Assembly (NCBI RefSeq): GCF_003336245.1
Contig: NZ_QPHM01000001.1
Coordinates: forward strand, 1,736,001 to 1,800,000
Length of the DNA stretch: 64,000 bases
Direction of reading: 5' to 3'
Source of the DNA: Haloplanus salinus
GTDB taxonomy: Archaea > Halobacteriota > Halobacteria > Halobacteriales > Haloferacaceae
Each line of letters starts with the position of its first letter. The stretch's first letter is position 1. Below the pieces are notes generated by a model. The model was not told the DNA's origin and did no database searches. It was given only the letters and a program-made list of their open reading frames with translations. The position numbers were made by a program, and so were the translations under genes. This document shows, piece after piece, positions 36,116 through 46,079 of this stretch.

Positions 36116-36871
36116 TTACCGCTCTTCGGCGCCGCCGTCGGTCGCCGCTCCGTCCGCCTCGGGGATGGCGTACGCCGTATGGAGATAGTCGAGCACGTCG
36201 TCGACCGTTTCGGGGTCGTACGTCCAGAATCCGTAGAACGAGCCCGGCAGCCGCTCTTCGGCTAGTAGGGCGCACTTCGTGGCGTCGATGCCGCCGCCGT
36301 CGTAGGCGACGAACCAGGTGTCGTGAATCTCCGTCTCCGTCGAGCGGTGGAGCGTCGGTCCGGACGGCGGTTCGAACCCTTCGCTCCCCTCGGGGTGGGC
36401 GTAGACGTGGACGTCGAGGCTACCGCGTTCGGCGATGTGATCGTACACTGCGGCCTGTGAGGAGAACCGGGCACAGGTCTGGAAGCCGGCGTGGAGTTCG
36501 CCCGCCGCCCCGCGCCACGCGCGGTCCTCGATTTCCTTCGAGGCGGCGACCATCCGCTCGGTGTCGTAGGAGGTGAACATCGTCTCGTCGAGTTCGTCAA
36601 GTACGTCCTCGTACGTCTCACGAGTGAACTCCGGGGCGACGTCGTTCGTGGGCGCGAGAACGTCGCCCACGTCGATGGCGGCCAGAAACTCGTCGTCGCT
36701 GCCCAACACGGCGTAGTTACGGGGCCCGGCGTCGCTCTCCGCTTTCTCGATGACGAGGTTGCGGTCCGCGAAATGCTCACGCAGCGCCGTCGCCACGCCC
36801 GCCTCGGGATTGAAGACGGTCAGCGTCTTCTCCGCGTCGTCCACCGTGGCGATGATCTCGAACAGCCCCAT
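36116..36871 (-). CDS. DICT sensory domain protein
   Basis: A 251-residue protein starting MGLFEIIATVDDAEKTLTVFN. The region ETMFTSYDTERMVAASKEIEDRAWR and a later DTWFVAYDGGGIDATKCALLAEER match the DICT domain, a sensory module found with diguanylate cyclases and two-component systems. It has no output domain and is soluble. Haloarchaea carry several such stand-alone DICT proteins. The signal is unknown. Confidence 0.85.
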   Translation of the reverse strand: MGLFEIIATVDDAEKTLTVFNPEAGVATALREHFADRNLVIEKAESDAGPRNYAVLGSDDEFLAAIDVGDVLAPTNDVAPEFTRETYEDVLDELDETMFTSYDTERMVAASKEIEDRAWRGAAGELHAGFQTCARFSSQAAVYDHIAERGSLDVHVYAHPEGSEGFEPPSGPTLHRSTETEIHDTWFVAYDGGGIDATKCALLAEERLPGSFYGFWTYDPETVDDVLDYLHTAYAIPEADGAATDGGAEER

Positions 36872-36998
36872 TCGGCCCGACAAACGGGCGGCCGCTATTT
36901 GTGTTTTTATGCCGGCAAGCTAGCGTGGCGTGACGTGTCGCCGCCCGCGATACCGACGCGTCCCTTTTGTACGCCGCCGGCCTACGGTCGGCGAGTCG

Positions 36999-37748
36999 AT
37001 GCCGGTCACCACGCTCCACCGTCCGGCCCACCGGGACGCGCTCACGCACATCGAGGACGCCTTCAGACGCGGCGACCTACTCACCGTCTTCGGCCGCTGT
37101 ACCGTCGAATACGACGGCCGCGCGGCGAGTAGCCTCGGCCCCGGCGACCGTCTCCTCCTCCTCAAACCCGACGGCTCGGCGCTCGTCCACACCGACGAAG
37201 GGCGCACGCCGGTCAACTGGCAACCGCCCGGCTGCGACCACTTCGCGAGCGTCCGGGACGGCCGCCTGCGTGTGCGGAGCGTCCGCCGCTCGCCGGAGGA
37301 ACTCCTCGACGTGCGCTTCGACCGGGTCCACCACCTCGTCGCCTCCGACGCCACCGATCCCGACGACATCGACCTGCAGGGGAGCGAGGCCGACCTGAAA
37401 GAACACGTCCTCGACCACCCCGAACGGATCGCCCCGGGCTTCGAGCCACGGGCGACCGAGCGCGAGACGGAAGCGGGTCCGATGGACGTCTTCGGCGAGG
37501 ACGCACAGGGCCGGCCCGTCGTCGTCGAGTTGAAGCGACGCCGCGTCGGGCCGGACGCCGTCGGCCAACTCCGTCGGTACGTCGACGCCCTCGGCCGCGA
37601 ACTCGGTGACGGCGCCGAGATTCGAGGCGTCCTCGTCGCGCCCTCCGTCACCGACCGGGCGGCGACGCTTCTCGACCGAGAGGGCCTCGAGTTCGTCGCG
37701 CTCGACCCGGCGACCGGTCGCCCCCCGGACGACGGATCGACGGCGTAA
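36999..37748 (+). CDS. nucS: Mismatch endonuclease NucS/EndoMS
   Basis: With ATG 36999 the protein has 249 residues, the family size. Residues 1-110 form the N-terminal dimerisation/DNA-binding domain, with Trp74 in PVNWQPPG and Arg41. The C-terminal RecB-like nuclease shows Asp163 (PMDVFGED), and Glu177 and Lys179 in VVVELKRRRVGPDAVGQLRRYV, matching the catalytic D-ExK of archaeal NucS. It cuts both strands at mismatches and is a MutS-independent repair system in archaea and actinobacteria. Confidence 0.95.
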   Translation: MPVTTLHRPAHRDALTHIEDAFRRGDLLTVFGRCTVEYDGRAASSLGPGDRLLLLKPDGSALVHTDEGRTPVNWQPPGCDHFASVRDGRLRVRSVRRSPEELLDVRFDRVHHLVASDATDPDDIDLQGSEADLKEHVLDHPERIAPGFEPRATERETEAGPMDVFGEDAQGRPVVVELKRRRVGPDAVGQLRRYVDALGRELGDGAEIRGVLVAPSVTDRAATLLDREGLEFVALDPATGRPPDDGSTA

Positions 37749-37841
37749 TCCTCCCGAACGAACATTCGGGAATTGGCCGTTTCGAAGCCAACGCTGCATC
37801 ATCCCGGCGTTTAATGTTGGTGGTCACGGTAGCTACGATCC

Positions 37842-40535
37842 ATGGACCTCCACCACAGAACGGTCCGACAGGACGTCCGCGAACTCGGGGCGCTCCTCGG
37901 CGACGTACTGGCGGAGCAGTCTTCGACCGAGGCGTTCGAAGCGGTCGAGGAACTCCGCACCGCAGCTATCGACTACCGCGACGGGACGCTCCCGTCGCGT
38001 GAACCCCTCCGGACGGCGCTCGGCTCGCTCGACTCCGACCTCGAGGGTGCCGCCGCGCGCGCGTTCACCGCCTACTTCGAACTTATCAACATCGCGGAGG
38101 AGCGCGAGCGGGTGCGCGCCATCCGCCGCGACGAACAGGAGGGGCGCATCGAGGACGGGCAGACGGAGACGGTGGCCTCGCTGATCGACCGCGACGCCGA
38201 CGCCGAGACGGTCCAGCAGGTGCTCGACGACGTACTCATCGAGCCGACGTTCACCGCCCATCCGACCGAAGCCCGTCGCAAGACGATCAAGGCGAAGCTT
38301 CGGACGATCACCCAACTCATCGAGGCCCTCGACGAGCGGCGGCTGACCGACGCCGAACGCCGGACCTCGTGGGAGCGGCTGGAAGCCGAGGTGACGAGCC
38401 TCTGGCAGACCCCTCAGGTCCGCGACCGGGCGCCCGACCCCCAAGACGAGGCCCGCAACGTGCAGTGGTATCTGGAGAACACGCTGTTCGACGTGGTGGG
38501 GGATGTCTACGCCGACTTGGAGGAGACGCTCGCCGAGTCCTACCCCGAGGTGGACGTGCCCAAACTCTTCGAGTTTCGGTCGTGGGCGGGAAGCGACCGC
38601 GACGGCAACCCCGCGGTGACCGTCGACGTGACGAGCGAGACGCTGGAGCGCCAGCGCTCCGTCGTGCTCTCGAAGTACCGCGACGAACTGAAGCGGCTCT
38701 CGGGCATCCTGAGCCAGGACGCCGCGTGGATCACCCCCGGCGAGCGTTTCGAGGCGTCGCTCGTCGCCGACCGCGAACGGTTCCCGGACGTGGCGGACGC
38801 GGCCCAGGAGCGCTACCCGCACGAGTTCTACCGGCAGAAACTGAAGCTGATGCGCGAACGCCTCGAACGCGTCGACGACGTGCGCCCCGGCGGCTACGCC
38901 GACGCCGACGAACTCGTCGACGACTTGGAGGCGATCGGCGAGAGCCTGCGGCTCAACGACGCCGGCTCCATCGCGAACGTCTACGTCGACCCATTGATCC
39001 GGAAAGTGGAGACGTTCGGCTTCGCGCTCGCGAGCCTCGACCTGCGCGATCACCAGCAAAACCACACGCGGACCGTCGGCGAACTGCTGGCGGGTCAGGG
39101 CGTCGCGTACCGCGACCTCGACGAGGCCGGCCGGATCGAGACCCTCACCGAGGCGATCATGCAGGACGCCGACGTGGTCGACCTCGCCGATCCGGGCGAC
39201 GTGAGCGACACGGCCGCGCGTGTCTGTGAGCGCTTCGAGGCGCTCCACCGCTGGCAGCGCGAATACGGCGCCGACGCGATCGACACCTACTGTATCAGCA
39301 TGACCGAGGAGCCGAGCCACGTCCTCGAAGTGCTCTTTCTCGCCGATCAGGCGGGCGTCGTCTCCCTGCCGGAGTACAGCGGCCTCGACGTCGTCCCCCT
39401 GCTCGAGACCGAACGCGCCCTCGACGGTGCCCGGCGCATCATGGGCACGCTGTTCGAGAACGAGGCGTATTCGGCCGCCCTCGACTGCCGGGGCGACACC
39501 CAGGAGATCATGCTCGGGTACTCCGACTCCAACAAGGAGAACGGCTTCCTCGCGGCCAACTGGAGCCTCTACCGGAACCAGCGGCGCCTCGCCGACATCA
39601 CCGACGAGTTCGGCGTCCGAATGCGGCTGTTCCACGGCCGCGGCGGCTCCATCTCCCGGGGTGGCGGCCCGATGCACGAGGCGATGCTCGCGCTCCCTGT
39701 CGACACCGTCACCGGCGAGATCAAGTTCACCGAACAGGGTGAGGCCATCGCGGAGAAGTACGGCAACCCCCGGATCGCCGAGCGTAACCTCGAACGGATG
39801 CTGGACGCGCAAACCCGCGCCCGCCACCAGGCCCTCGACGGCCCGGCCGAGGGGACGCCGGACGCGTGGACCGACGCGATGGCGACGATGGCGCCCACGG
39901 CGCGGACGGCCTACACCGACCTCCTGGAGACGGAGGGGTTCATCCCCTACTTCGAGACGGCGACGCCCATCACCGTCATCGAGGATCTCAACCTCGGCTC
40001 ACGACCCGCCTCCCGGTCCGGCGACCGAACCGTCGAGGACCTGCGAGCCATCCCGTGGGTGTTCTCGTGGACCCAGGCCCGGTGTATCATCCCCGGATGG
40101 TACGGGCTGGCGACGGGGATCGACGCTTACCTCGACGACGGCGGCTCGATGGAGACGCTCCGGAGCATGTACGAACGCTGGCCCTTCTTCCGGACCACCC
40201 TCGACAACGCCGCGCAGGCGATGGCGAAGACGGACATGGAGATCGCCGAGGAGTACGCGAACCTCGCGCCGGCGGACCTGCGCGAGCGGTTCTTCCCGCG
40301 CATCCGCGCGGAACACGAACGCGCGGTCGAACTCGTGTTGGAGATCACGGAGCGCGACGACCCGCTCCGCCGACCGTGGTTCCGCGAGAGCCTCGACCGG
40401 CGCAACCCCTACGTCGATCCGCTGAACTACCTGCAGACGCGGCTCCTCGCTCGGGACGAGCGCAGCCCTGTCGAGGAGCGCACCCTCCGTCTGACGGTCA
40501 AAGGCATCGCGGCGGGGATGAAGAGCACGGGCTGA
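37842..40535 (+). CDS. ppc: Phosphoenolpyruvate carboxylase
   Basis: An 897-residue bacterial-type PEPC that makes oxaloacetate from PEP and bicarbonate. Key motifs are FTAHPTEARRKTIKAKL near residue 144 (catalytic His), SWAGSDRDGNPAVT, GYSDSNKENGFLAANW near 556, FHGRGGSISRGGGPMHEA near 600 and LRAIPWVFSWTQAR near 735. It is the full-length form, not the short archaeal PpcA. A TATA-like GTTTAATG lies about 30 bases before the ATG. Oxaloacetate supply for the TCA cycle is the expected role. Confidence 0.97.
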   Translation: MDLHHRTVRQDVRELGALLGDVLAEQSSTEAFEAVEELRTAAIDYRDGTLPSREPLRTALGSLDSDLEGAAARAFTAYFELINIAEERERVRAIRRDEQEGRIEDGQTETVASLIDRDADAETVQQVLDDVLIEPTFTAHPTEARRKTIKAKLRTITQLIEALDERRLTDAERRTSWERLEAEVTSLWQTPQVRDRAPDPQDEARNVQWYLENTLFDVVGDVYADLEETLAESYPEVDVPKLFEFRSWAGSDRDGNPAVTVDVTSETLERQRSVVLSKYRDELKRLSGILSQDAAWITPGERFEASLVADRERFPDVADAAQERYPHEFYRQKLKLMRERLERVDDVRPGGYADADELVDDLEAIGESLRLNDAGSIANVYVDPLIRKVETFGFALASLDLRDHQQNHTRTVGELLAGQGVAYRDLDEAGRIETLTEAIMQDADVVDLADPGDVSDTAARVCERFEALHRWQREYGADAIDTYCISMTEEPSHVLEVLFLADQAGVVSLPEYSGLDVVPLLETERALDGARRIMGTLFENEAYSAALDCRGDTQEIMLGYSDSNKENGFLAANWSLYRNQRRLADITDEFGVRMRLFHGRGGSISRGGGPMHEAMLALPVDTVTGEIKFTEQGEAIAEKYGNPRIAERNLERMLDAQTRARHQALDGPAEGTPDAWTDAMATMAPTARTAYTDLLETEGFIPYFETATPITVIEDLNLGSRPASRSGDRTVEDLRAIPWVFSWTQARCIIPGWYGLATGIDAYLDDGGSMETLRSMYERWPFFRTTLDNAAQAMAKTDMEIAEEYANLAPADLRERFFPRIRAEHERAVELVLEITERDDPLRRPWFRESLDRRNPYVDPLNYLQTRLLARDERSPVEERTLRLTVKGIAAGMKSTG

Positions 40536-40640
40536 GCGGATCGCCGGCAGCCGACAGACGGGGACAGCAGCCCCGCTCGCGCCGCCGTTCGCCATCGAAG
40601 GCTTTATTCGCCGCGTCGGCCTCAACTTCGATAAGTAATT

Positions 40641-41171
40641 ATGGCCGACAAACCCGCCTCGATGTACCGGGAGATCACCAAGCCCTCGTACACGCGACGC
40701 GAGTACATCACGGGCATCCCGGGCTCCAAGATCGCACAGCACAACATGGGGAACCTGCAGACCGGTCCCGAGGACTACCCGGTCCACATCAGCCTCGAAG
40801 TCGAAGAAGAGTGCCAGCTCCGCCACGGCGCCCTCGAAGCCTCGCGACTCTCCGCCAACCGCCGCCTCCTGAAGGAGGTCGGCCAGGAGAACTACAAGAT
40901 GGTCCTCCGGAAGTTCCCCCACCAGGTCATCCGCGAGAACAAGCAGGCGACGGGTGCGGGCGCGGACCGCGTCTCCGACGGGATGCGACAGGCGTTCGGC
41001 AAGCCGGTCGGTACCGCCGCCCGCATCGGGGCCAACGAGACGGTCTTCACCTGCTACTGCAACCCCGAAGACGCCGACACGGTCAAAGACGCCTTCCGCC
41101 GCTCCTACAACAAGATTTCGCCGCCGTGCCGCATCGTCGTCGAGAAGGGCGAAAAGCTGCTCGTCGCCTGA
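40641..41171 (+). CDS. rpl10e: 50S ribosomal protein L10e (L16 family)
   Basis: A 176-residue protein: [30 protein letters not shown] is the archaeal L10e start, and [23 protein letters not shown] the rRNA-binding core. L10e/L16 helps position tRNA at the A and P sites. A CTTTATTCG TATA-like element lies about 40 bases upstream. It is followed by the RimK-like gene on the same strand after 67 bases. Confidence 0.97.
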   Translation: MADKPASMYREITKPSYTRREYITGIPGSKIAQHNMGNLQTGPEDYPVHISLEVEEECQLRHGALEASRLSANRRLLKEVGQENYKMVLRKFPHQVIRENKQATGAGADRVSDGMRQAFGKPVGTAARIGANETVFTCYCNPEDADTVKDAFRRSYNKISPPCRIVVEKGEKLLVA

Positions 41172-41238
41172 TCGGCTCGTCGCCTCCGGTCGGCCACCCG
41201 ACCCGCGAACTTTTGGCGCCACCGTCCCCATCCAGTGT

Positions 41239-42102
41239 ATGCTCCGTCTCGCGGTGACCAGCCGCGCCGAAACGTTCGATCGTCTGCAAGAACCCCTCGC
41301 AGACCGGGGCATCGAGGTGGCACACCTCCCCGCCGAGGGGCGGACGGTCGCTCTCGACACCCCGCCGGCCGAGGCGTTCGACGTCGGCTTCGTCTTTCCC
41401 ACCCGCACGCAGTCCGGCGCCGCGCTGTCGGCGCTCCACTCCCTCCCGTGGGTGAACGGCCGCGACGCCGTGCTCACGTCGCGGAACAAGGGCGGGGTCC
41501 TGGCGACTCTCGGCGCCGCTGGCCTCCCCGTCCCGGAGACGACGATGGTCGCCAGTCCCATCGACGACGCCGCCCTCGCAGACGCGGCCGACCGCCTCGG
41601 CTGGCCGGTCGTCGTCAAGCCAAACTCGACGACCCGCGGGACCGGCGTGACGAAGGCGACCGACCTCGACTCCCTACTTGGCATCGTCGACTATCTCGAC
41701 CTCGTCCACGACTACCGCGCGACCGGCGACAAGACCTTCCTCCTCCAGGAGTACCTGCCCGACGCCCGCGACTACCGGGTGATGGTCGTCGACGGCGCGT
41801 ACGCGGGCGCGGTGGAGCGGCGGCTTCCCGAGGTCGACCGCGAGGCCGGGCGCTGGAAGCACAACGTCCACCGGGGCGCCGAGGCGGTGGGCGTCGACCT
41901 TCCCGCCGACCACCGGCGTCTCGCCGAACGCGCGGCGGCGACGCTCGGCGTGTCGTATCTGGGCGTCGACCTCCTCGTCACCGACGACCGGGCCGTCGTC
42001 GCGGAGACGAACGCGCGGCCGACGGTCGACGCGGCGACGAAGTACGTGCCGGACTTCTACGACCGGCTGGCGAAACTGATCGAGAACGCAGCGGCGCCGT
42101 AG
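41239..42102 (+). CDS. RimK-like ATP-grasp ligase
   Basis: A 287-residue ATP-grasp protein. The central domain shows LTSRNKGGVLATLGAAGLPVP, GWPVVVKPNSTTRGTGVTKA (ATP-binding lysine and Gly loop), LLQEYLPDARDYRVMVV, and VVAETNARPTVDAAT near the end (metal-binding Glu and Asn). RimK-type ligases attach amino acids to proteins, cofactors or LysW-like carriers. The position immediately after rpl10e recalls RimK modification of ribosomal protein S6, but no glutamate-tail substrate is known in archaea; LysX-like, cofactor F420 or other use is possible. Confidence 0.85.
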   Translation: MLRLAVTSRAETFDRLQEPLADRGIEVAHLPAEGRTVALDTPPAEAFDVGFVFPTRTQSGAALSALHSLPWVNGRDAVLTSRNKGGVLATLGAAGLPVPETTMVASPIDDAALADAADRLGWPVVVKPNSTTRGTGVTKATDLDSLLGIVDYLDLVHDYRATGDKTFLLQEYLPDARDYRVMVVDGAYAGAVERRLPEVDREAGRWKHNVHRGAEAVGVDLPADHRRLAERAAATLGVSYLGVDLLVTDDRAVVAETNARPTVDAATKYVPDFYDRLAKLIENAAAP

Positions 42103-42480
42103 CTACTCCACGTCGATGGCGGCGGAGTCGCCCACCTTGTCGACGGTGACTTCGAGGATACCGTTGTTGAAACTGGCGGCGGCGGAGTGTTCGTCGACGC
42201 GTGCGGGGAGCCGAACCCGCTCGTCGTACTCCCGGTGGGGGGAGGTAGCGCTGATGGTGAGGGTCTTGCCGTCACACTTCAGCTTGATCGCCTCTTTCTC
42301 GACGCCAGGTAGGTCGGCGACGAGTCGCACTTCGTCCTCCTCTTCGTAGATGTCGACGTGGGTCTCGGAGGTGAAGCCGGAGCCGTCACCGACGGCCCCG
42401 GCACCGGTCATCTCGTTCATCATCCGTTCGATCTCGTCGAAAATGTCGCCGAACGGGTCGTCACGGTCGTCGCCTCTCAT
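42103..42480 (-). CDS. Hsp20/alpha-crystallin small heat-shock protein
   Basis: With ATG 42480 the protein has 125 residues. The alpha-crystallin domain begins EEEDEVRLVADLPGVEKEAIKLKCDGKTL and ends with a GILEVTVDK motif (the usual A-x-x-x-n-GvL, here SFNNGILEVTV). The N-terminal arm is short and Met-rich (ERMMNEM). The usual C-terminal I-x-I tail is AIDVE, so only a weak interdimer anchor. The gene is convergent to the RimK-like gene with no spacer and divergent to pgk. Confidence 0.93.
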   Translation of the reverse strand: MRGDDRDDPFGDIFDEIERMMNEMTGAGAVGDGSGFTSETHVDIYEEEDEVRLVADLPGVEKEAIKLKCDGKTLTISATSPHREYDERVRLPARVDEHSAAASFNNGILEVTVDKVGDSAAIDVE

Positions 42481-42599
42481 GGACCACCGTAGGGAGTTTC
42501 CAGTCAAAAGCCTTCTGTCCCCGGTAGGGAATGACACGGCCGTTCCGGTGGGAATCGCCCGTTTGAAATACTCGTCCCGCCATCGGGGGGACGAAGGCC

Positions 42600-43811
42600 A
42601 TGTTCAAGACGCTCGACGACATCGGGTCCGGGAAACGCGTCCTCGTTCGGCTCGATCTCAACTCGCCGGTCGAAGACGGCATCGTCAAGGACAACCGGCG
42701 GTTCGTACGCCACGCCCGGACCGTCCGGGAACTCCTCGAGGCCGGCCACCGCGTCGTCGTCATGGCCCACCAGGGCCGGCCGGGCCGGGACTCCTTCATC
42801 CCGCTCGACCAGCACGCGGACCTCCTCGCGGAGTACGTCGAGCATCCCATCGCGTTCGTCGACGACGTGTACGGCGACCCGGCCGTCGACGCCATCCGCT
42901 CGCTCGACGCCGGCGAGATACTCATGCTCGAGAACGTCCGGATGTGCGACGACGAGTTGCCCGAGAAACCCCCCGAGGCCCACGCCGACAGCGAGTTCGT
43001 CCGCACGCTCGCCGACGAATTCGACTGCTACGTCGACGACGCCTACTCCGTCGCCCACCGCTCGCACGCCTCCATCGTCGGCTTTCCGCTCGTCCTTCCC
43101 GCCTACGCCGGGCGCGTCATGGCAGCCGAGTACGAGGCCAACTCGAGCATCGCCAACCGGGCGTTCGACGGCCCGGTGACGATGGTGCTCGGCGGCGCGA
43201 AAGCCACCGACGTCATCGACGTGATGAGCGCGCTCGACGACGAAATCGATCACTACCTCCTCGGTGGTATCGTCGGCGAACTCTTCCTCCGCGCCGCCGG
43301 CTACGACGTCGGCTTCGACGTCGGCGACGGCGAACTGTACGACCACCAGTGGGCGAACAACGAGGACCGCATCCGCGAACTCCTCGCGGAGCGGGGCGAC
43401 CGGATCAACCTCCCCGTCGATCTGGCGTACGAAGGCGCGACCGGCGAACGCGCCGAACGCCCCGTCGACGGCGTGTCGAAGACCCAGCCCCTCCTCGACG
43501 TCGGCTCCGACACCGTCGAGCGATACGCCGCCCTCGTCGAGGACTCCGCGGCCGTGTTCGTCAAGGGCGCCCTCGGCGTCTTCGAGGACGAACGCTTCTC
43601 CCACGGCACCGTCGGTCTCCTCGAAACCATCGCCACCACCGACTGTTTCTCCGTCATCGGCGGCGGCGACACCTCCCGTGCGATCGAACTCTACGGCCTC
43701 GACGAGGATTACTTCTCCCACGTCTCCATCGCCGGCGGCGCTTACGTCCGCGCGCTCACGGGGCAGTCACTCCCCGGCGTCGAGGTGCTGGAACGGGGAC
43801 GGGCCGAGTGA
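42600..43811 (+). CDS. pgk: Phosphoglycerate kinase
   Basis: A 403-residue PGK. N-domain substrate-binding residues are present in VLVRLDLNSPVEDG and AHQGRPGRDSF; VVFVDDVYGD-type and FDCYVDDAYSVAHRSHAS segments follow. The C-domain nucleotide site reads GGAKATDVIDV, VFVKGALGVFED and SVIGGGDTSRAIELYGL. It interconverts 1,3-bisphosphoglycerate and 3-phosphoglycerate. Type II GAPDH lies 0.4 kb away in convergent orientation, so two adjacent glycolytic/gluconeogenic steps are encoded side by side but separately transcribed. Confidence 0.96.
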   Translation: MFKTLDDIGSGKRVLVRLDLNSPVEDGIVKDNRRFVRHARTVRELLEAGHRVVVMAHQGRPGRDSFIPLDQHADLLAEYVEHPIAFVDDVYGDPAVDAIRSLDAGEILMLENVRMCDDELPEKPPEAHADSEFVRTLADEFDCYVDDAYSVAHRSHASIVGFPLVLPAYAGRVMAAEYEANSSIANRAFDGPVTMVLGGAKATDVIDVMSALDDEIDHYLLGGIVGELFLRAAGYDVGFDVGDGELYDHQWANNEDRIRELLAERGDRINLPVDLAYEGATGERAERPVDGVSKTQPLLDVGSDTVERYAALVEDSAAVFVKGALGVFEDERFSHGTVGLLETIATTDCFSVIGGGDTSRAIELYGLDEDYFSHVSIAGGAYVRALTGQSLPGVEVLERGRAE

Positions 43812-43812
43812 C

Positions 43813-44136
43813 CTACTCGCGAGCCCGCTCGGCCGGCCCGTCGCCGACACGGGGCTCCGCGTCGTCGTCCGCGCCTCCCTCCACAGCCGTCAGGTCGGGG
43901 ACGACCCGCCGGATCGAACGTCCCAGGAGCCTGTAGAGGGCGTACGCGATGGCCGCGACGAGGAGGAGTTCGATCACGTAGAGTTCGACCAGTTCGAGGA
44001 GGGAAAGCTCCCCCAGAACGAGTCCCTCGGCGACGAGCAGAACGCTGAGCGTGGCAACGAGGATCAGGGCCGGGACGAGCAGCAACAGCAGGCCGCCCAC
44101 TACCAGCTCGGTTCGACGGAGGAGACGGTCGCTCAT
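43813..44136 (-). CDS. Small membrane protein, two predicted helices
   Basis: From ATG 44136 the protein has 107 residues. Hydrophobic helices lie at about 11-35 (ELVVGGLLLLLVPALILVATLSV) and 46-70 (LELVELYVIELLLVAAIAYALY), followed by a basic patch and an acidic tail. There is no catalytic motif. It starts 47 bases downstream of the GAPDH stop on the same strand and could be its operon partner, and its stop is one base from pgk's. Confidence 0.6.
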   Translation of the reverse strand: MSDRLLRRTELVVGGLLLLLVPALILVATLSVLLVAEGLVLGELSLLELVELYVIELLLVAAIAYALYRLLGRSIRRVVPDLTAVEGGADDDAEPRVGDGPAERARE

Positions 44137-44183
44137 ACTCCCCTTACCGGCCGGGACCACAAAGGGCTACGCGTGCCCCGCGG

Positions 44184-45203
44184 TCAGTAGTCGATGCCGA
44201 CGCCCATCGCGTCCTCGGTCGTCGCCCTGCTCTCCGCGGCGTCGGCGTCGCCCCGGAGGGCCCGGACGGCGTCGACGTTTTCGGGCACCACGTCGCTCTC
44301 TTGATGGATGGCCTGAAACAGGTAGAGGTCGCGGCCCTCGACGGTGACCGACTCCGCCCAGATGCAGTTCTCCCAGAGGTCGCCCCGCGGTCGGCCGGCG
44401 TCGTGGGCGAACTCCTTCAGCTTCCCCGCGCCGTCGATGTCGGCGCCGGCCGGAATCTGGAACAGGCGCGTCTCGTCGGCGAACAGGTCGCGCACGTCGT
44501 CGGCGTCCGCGTCCGATTCGAGCGTCAGGTTGACGCTGTGGGTGTGCATCAGCGTCGCCGGGACCTTCATGCCCAGCGTGTCGATGTCGAGGTCCGGGAA
44601 GACCGTGTTCACGTCCGGCCCGTGGTGCGAGGGGATGGTCACCGGGTCGGGCAGGATGTCGTCGATGGGTCCGCGACCGGTCTGTCCGGGGTCGCCGCCG
44701 CGACGCACCAGCGTCACCCGGGCCTTCTCGACGCCGTACTCCTCCTCCAGCGGGGCGAGGATGCGGGAGAGTCCCGTGGTGTTACAGGAGACGACGCGCG
44801 CGGAGTCGGCGCCGACGGCGTCGTCGAAGTTCGCCCGGGCGTTGAAGCTCACCTCGGCCACGCCGGCGTCCTCGCCACCCTGGAAGATGGCGGGGGTGTC
44901 GTGGTCGTCGTAGAGCGCGGCGTTCTCGGCGCCGACCCCCGAGGGGGTGCAGTCGACGACCACGTCCGCGGCGGCGACGAGGTCGCCGGCCTCGCCGGCG
45001 ATGTCGAGACCCTCCTCGGCGAAGCGGTCGACCCGCTCCGGGACGGCGGCGTAGAGGGGGTAGCCCTTCCGCACGGCGGTCTCGGCCTCGAAGTTCGGCC
45101 GGGTCTTCGCGACGCCGACGAGTTCCATGTCCGGTTGTGCCGCCACTGCGTCCGCGACGCGCTTGCCGATGGTTCCATAGCCGTTGACGCCGACCTGTGT
45201 CAT
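44184..45203 (-). CDS. gapII: Type II glyceraldehyde-3-phosphate dehydrogenase
   Basis: A 339-residue archaeal-type [25 protein letters not shown] is the NAD(P) fold, and the catalytic Cys140 lies in [35 protein letters not shown] and [12 protein letters not shown] are family hallmarks. It is distinct from the bacterial type I enzyme; in haloarchaea the type II enzyme is generally linked to gluconeogenesis. The ATG at 45203 fits the family start. Confidence 0.95.
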   Translation of the reverse strand: MTQVGVNGYGTIGKRVADAVAAQPDMELVGVAKTRPNFEAETAVRKGYPLYAAVPERVDRFAEEGLDIAGEAGDLVAAADVVVDCTPSGVGAENAALYDDHDTPAIFQGGEDAGVAEVSFNARANFDDAVGADSARVVSCNTTGLSRILAPLEEEYGVEKARVTLVRRGGDPGQTGRGPIDDILPDPVTIPSHHGPDVNTVFPDLDIDTLGMKVPATLMHTHSVNLTLESDADADDVRDLFADETRLFQIPAGADIDGAGKLKEFAHDAGRPRGDLWENCIWAESVTVEGRDLYLFQAIHQESDVVPENVDAVRALRGDADAAESRATTEDAMGVGIDY

Positions 45204-45248
45204 ATCGCGCAGTCGAGTAGCGACGGTCATAATCGTTTCGAGCCAGGG

Positions 45249-45998
45249 CTATCGGTACGCCATCGCCTGTGCGACCTTCCGTCCCCGGTAGTAGCCGGGC
45301 GCGGTCGCGACGGTGGCGCGCTTGACGTCGCCGTCGACCGTCACGAGGCGGAACTCGGTCCCCGGCAGCGGCTCCGCTTCCTCGATGAGGCGTTCGAAGC
45401 GCGTGAGCGCGAGTTCCCTGTCGCCCGGATGGAGGAAGTCGGTGACCGTTCGCCCCTCGAGTGCCGCGGGGTCCTCGGCGCGGAAAAAGTCGACCGCCGC
45501 GTCGTTCGAGTAGACTAGCTCCCGGTCGCGCCCGAAGACGATGATCGGGATCGGAGCGGTGTCGACGAGGTTGTGATAGCGCTCCTCGCTCCGGTCGACG
45601 GCCGTCTCCGCCCGGAAGGCCCGGACGCCGTTCGTGATCCGATTGGCCAGCACCGTATACTGATCCGTCCCCCGACCCTTCTGGAGATACTCGGTGACGC
45701 CGGCCGAAATCGCCCGGCTGGCGATGTCCTCCGAGCCGCGTCCGGTGAAGAGGACGAACGGGAGTTTCGGATGCTCCTCGCGGACCGTTTCGAGGAACTC
45801 GATGCCGTTCCGTGCCGGCATGTCGTAGTCCGAGACGATACAGTCGACGCTCGTCTCGGCGAGCCGATCTAGGCCCGCCGCGACGTTCGTCGCCGTCTCG
45901 ACGGCGAACCGCTCGTCCTCGCGTTCGAGAAACGTCGCGGCCAACGCCACGAAGTCCGGGTCGTCGTCGACGTGGAGGACGTGGATCGGTTCGCCCAT
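45249..45998 (-). CDS. Response regulator with PAS domain
   Basis: A 249-residue protein. Residues 1-120 are a receiver with Asp11-Asp12, phosphoacceptor Asp57 (CIVSDYDMP), Thr85 and Lys107 (EYLQKGRG). Residues 135-245 form a PAS domain (RYHNLVDTAPIPIIVFGRDRELVYSNDAAVDFF). There is no kinase or DNA-binding module, although haloarchaeal kinases with receiver-PAS order are common, so this may be a truncated kinase or a phosphorelay adaptor. It is monocistronic. Confidence 0.88.
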   Translation of the reverse strand: MGEPIHVLHVDDDPDFVALAATFLEREDERFAVETATNVAAGLDRLAETSVDCIVSDYDMPARNGIEFLETVREEHPKLPFVLFTGRGSEDIASRAISAGVTEYLQKGRGTDQYTVLANRITNGVRAFRAETAVDRSEERYHNLVDTAPIPIIVFGRDRELVYSNDAAVDFFRAEDPAALEGRTVTDFLHPGDRELALTRFERLIEEAEPLPGTEFRLVTVDGDVKRATVATAPGYYRGRKVAQAMAYR

Positions 45999-46079
45999 AC
46001 GTCCGACGTGAGCACGCTCGCGGATATTGGTTGGGTCCGGCGAGCGGGTAGTGTTGAGATAAGCCTGTGAAACTGGGAC

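Noticed and set aside
36355-36400. Possible second tRNA from a GGTTCGAACCC-like T arm
   Set aside because: It falls inside the DICT gene on the opposite strand and no acceptor or anticodon stem can be formed around it.
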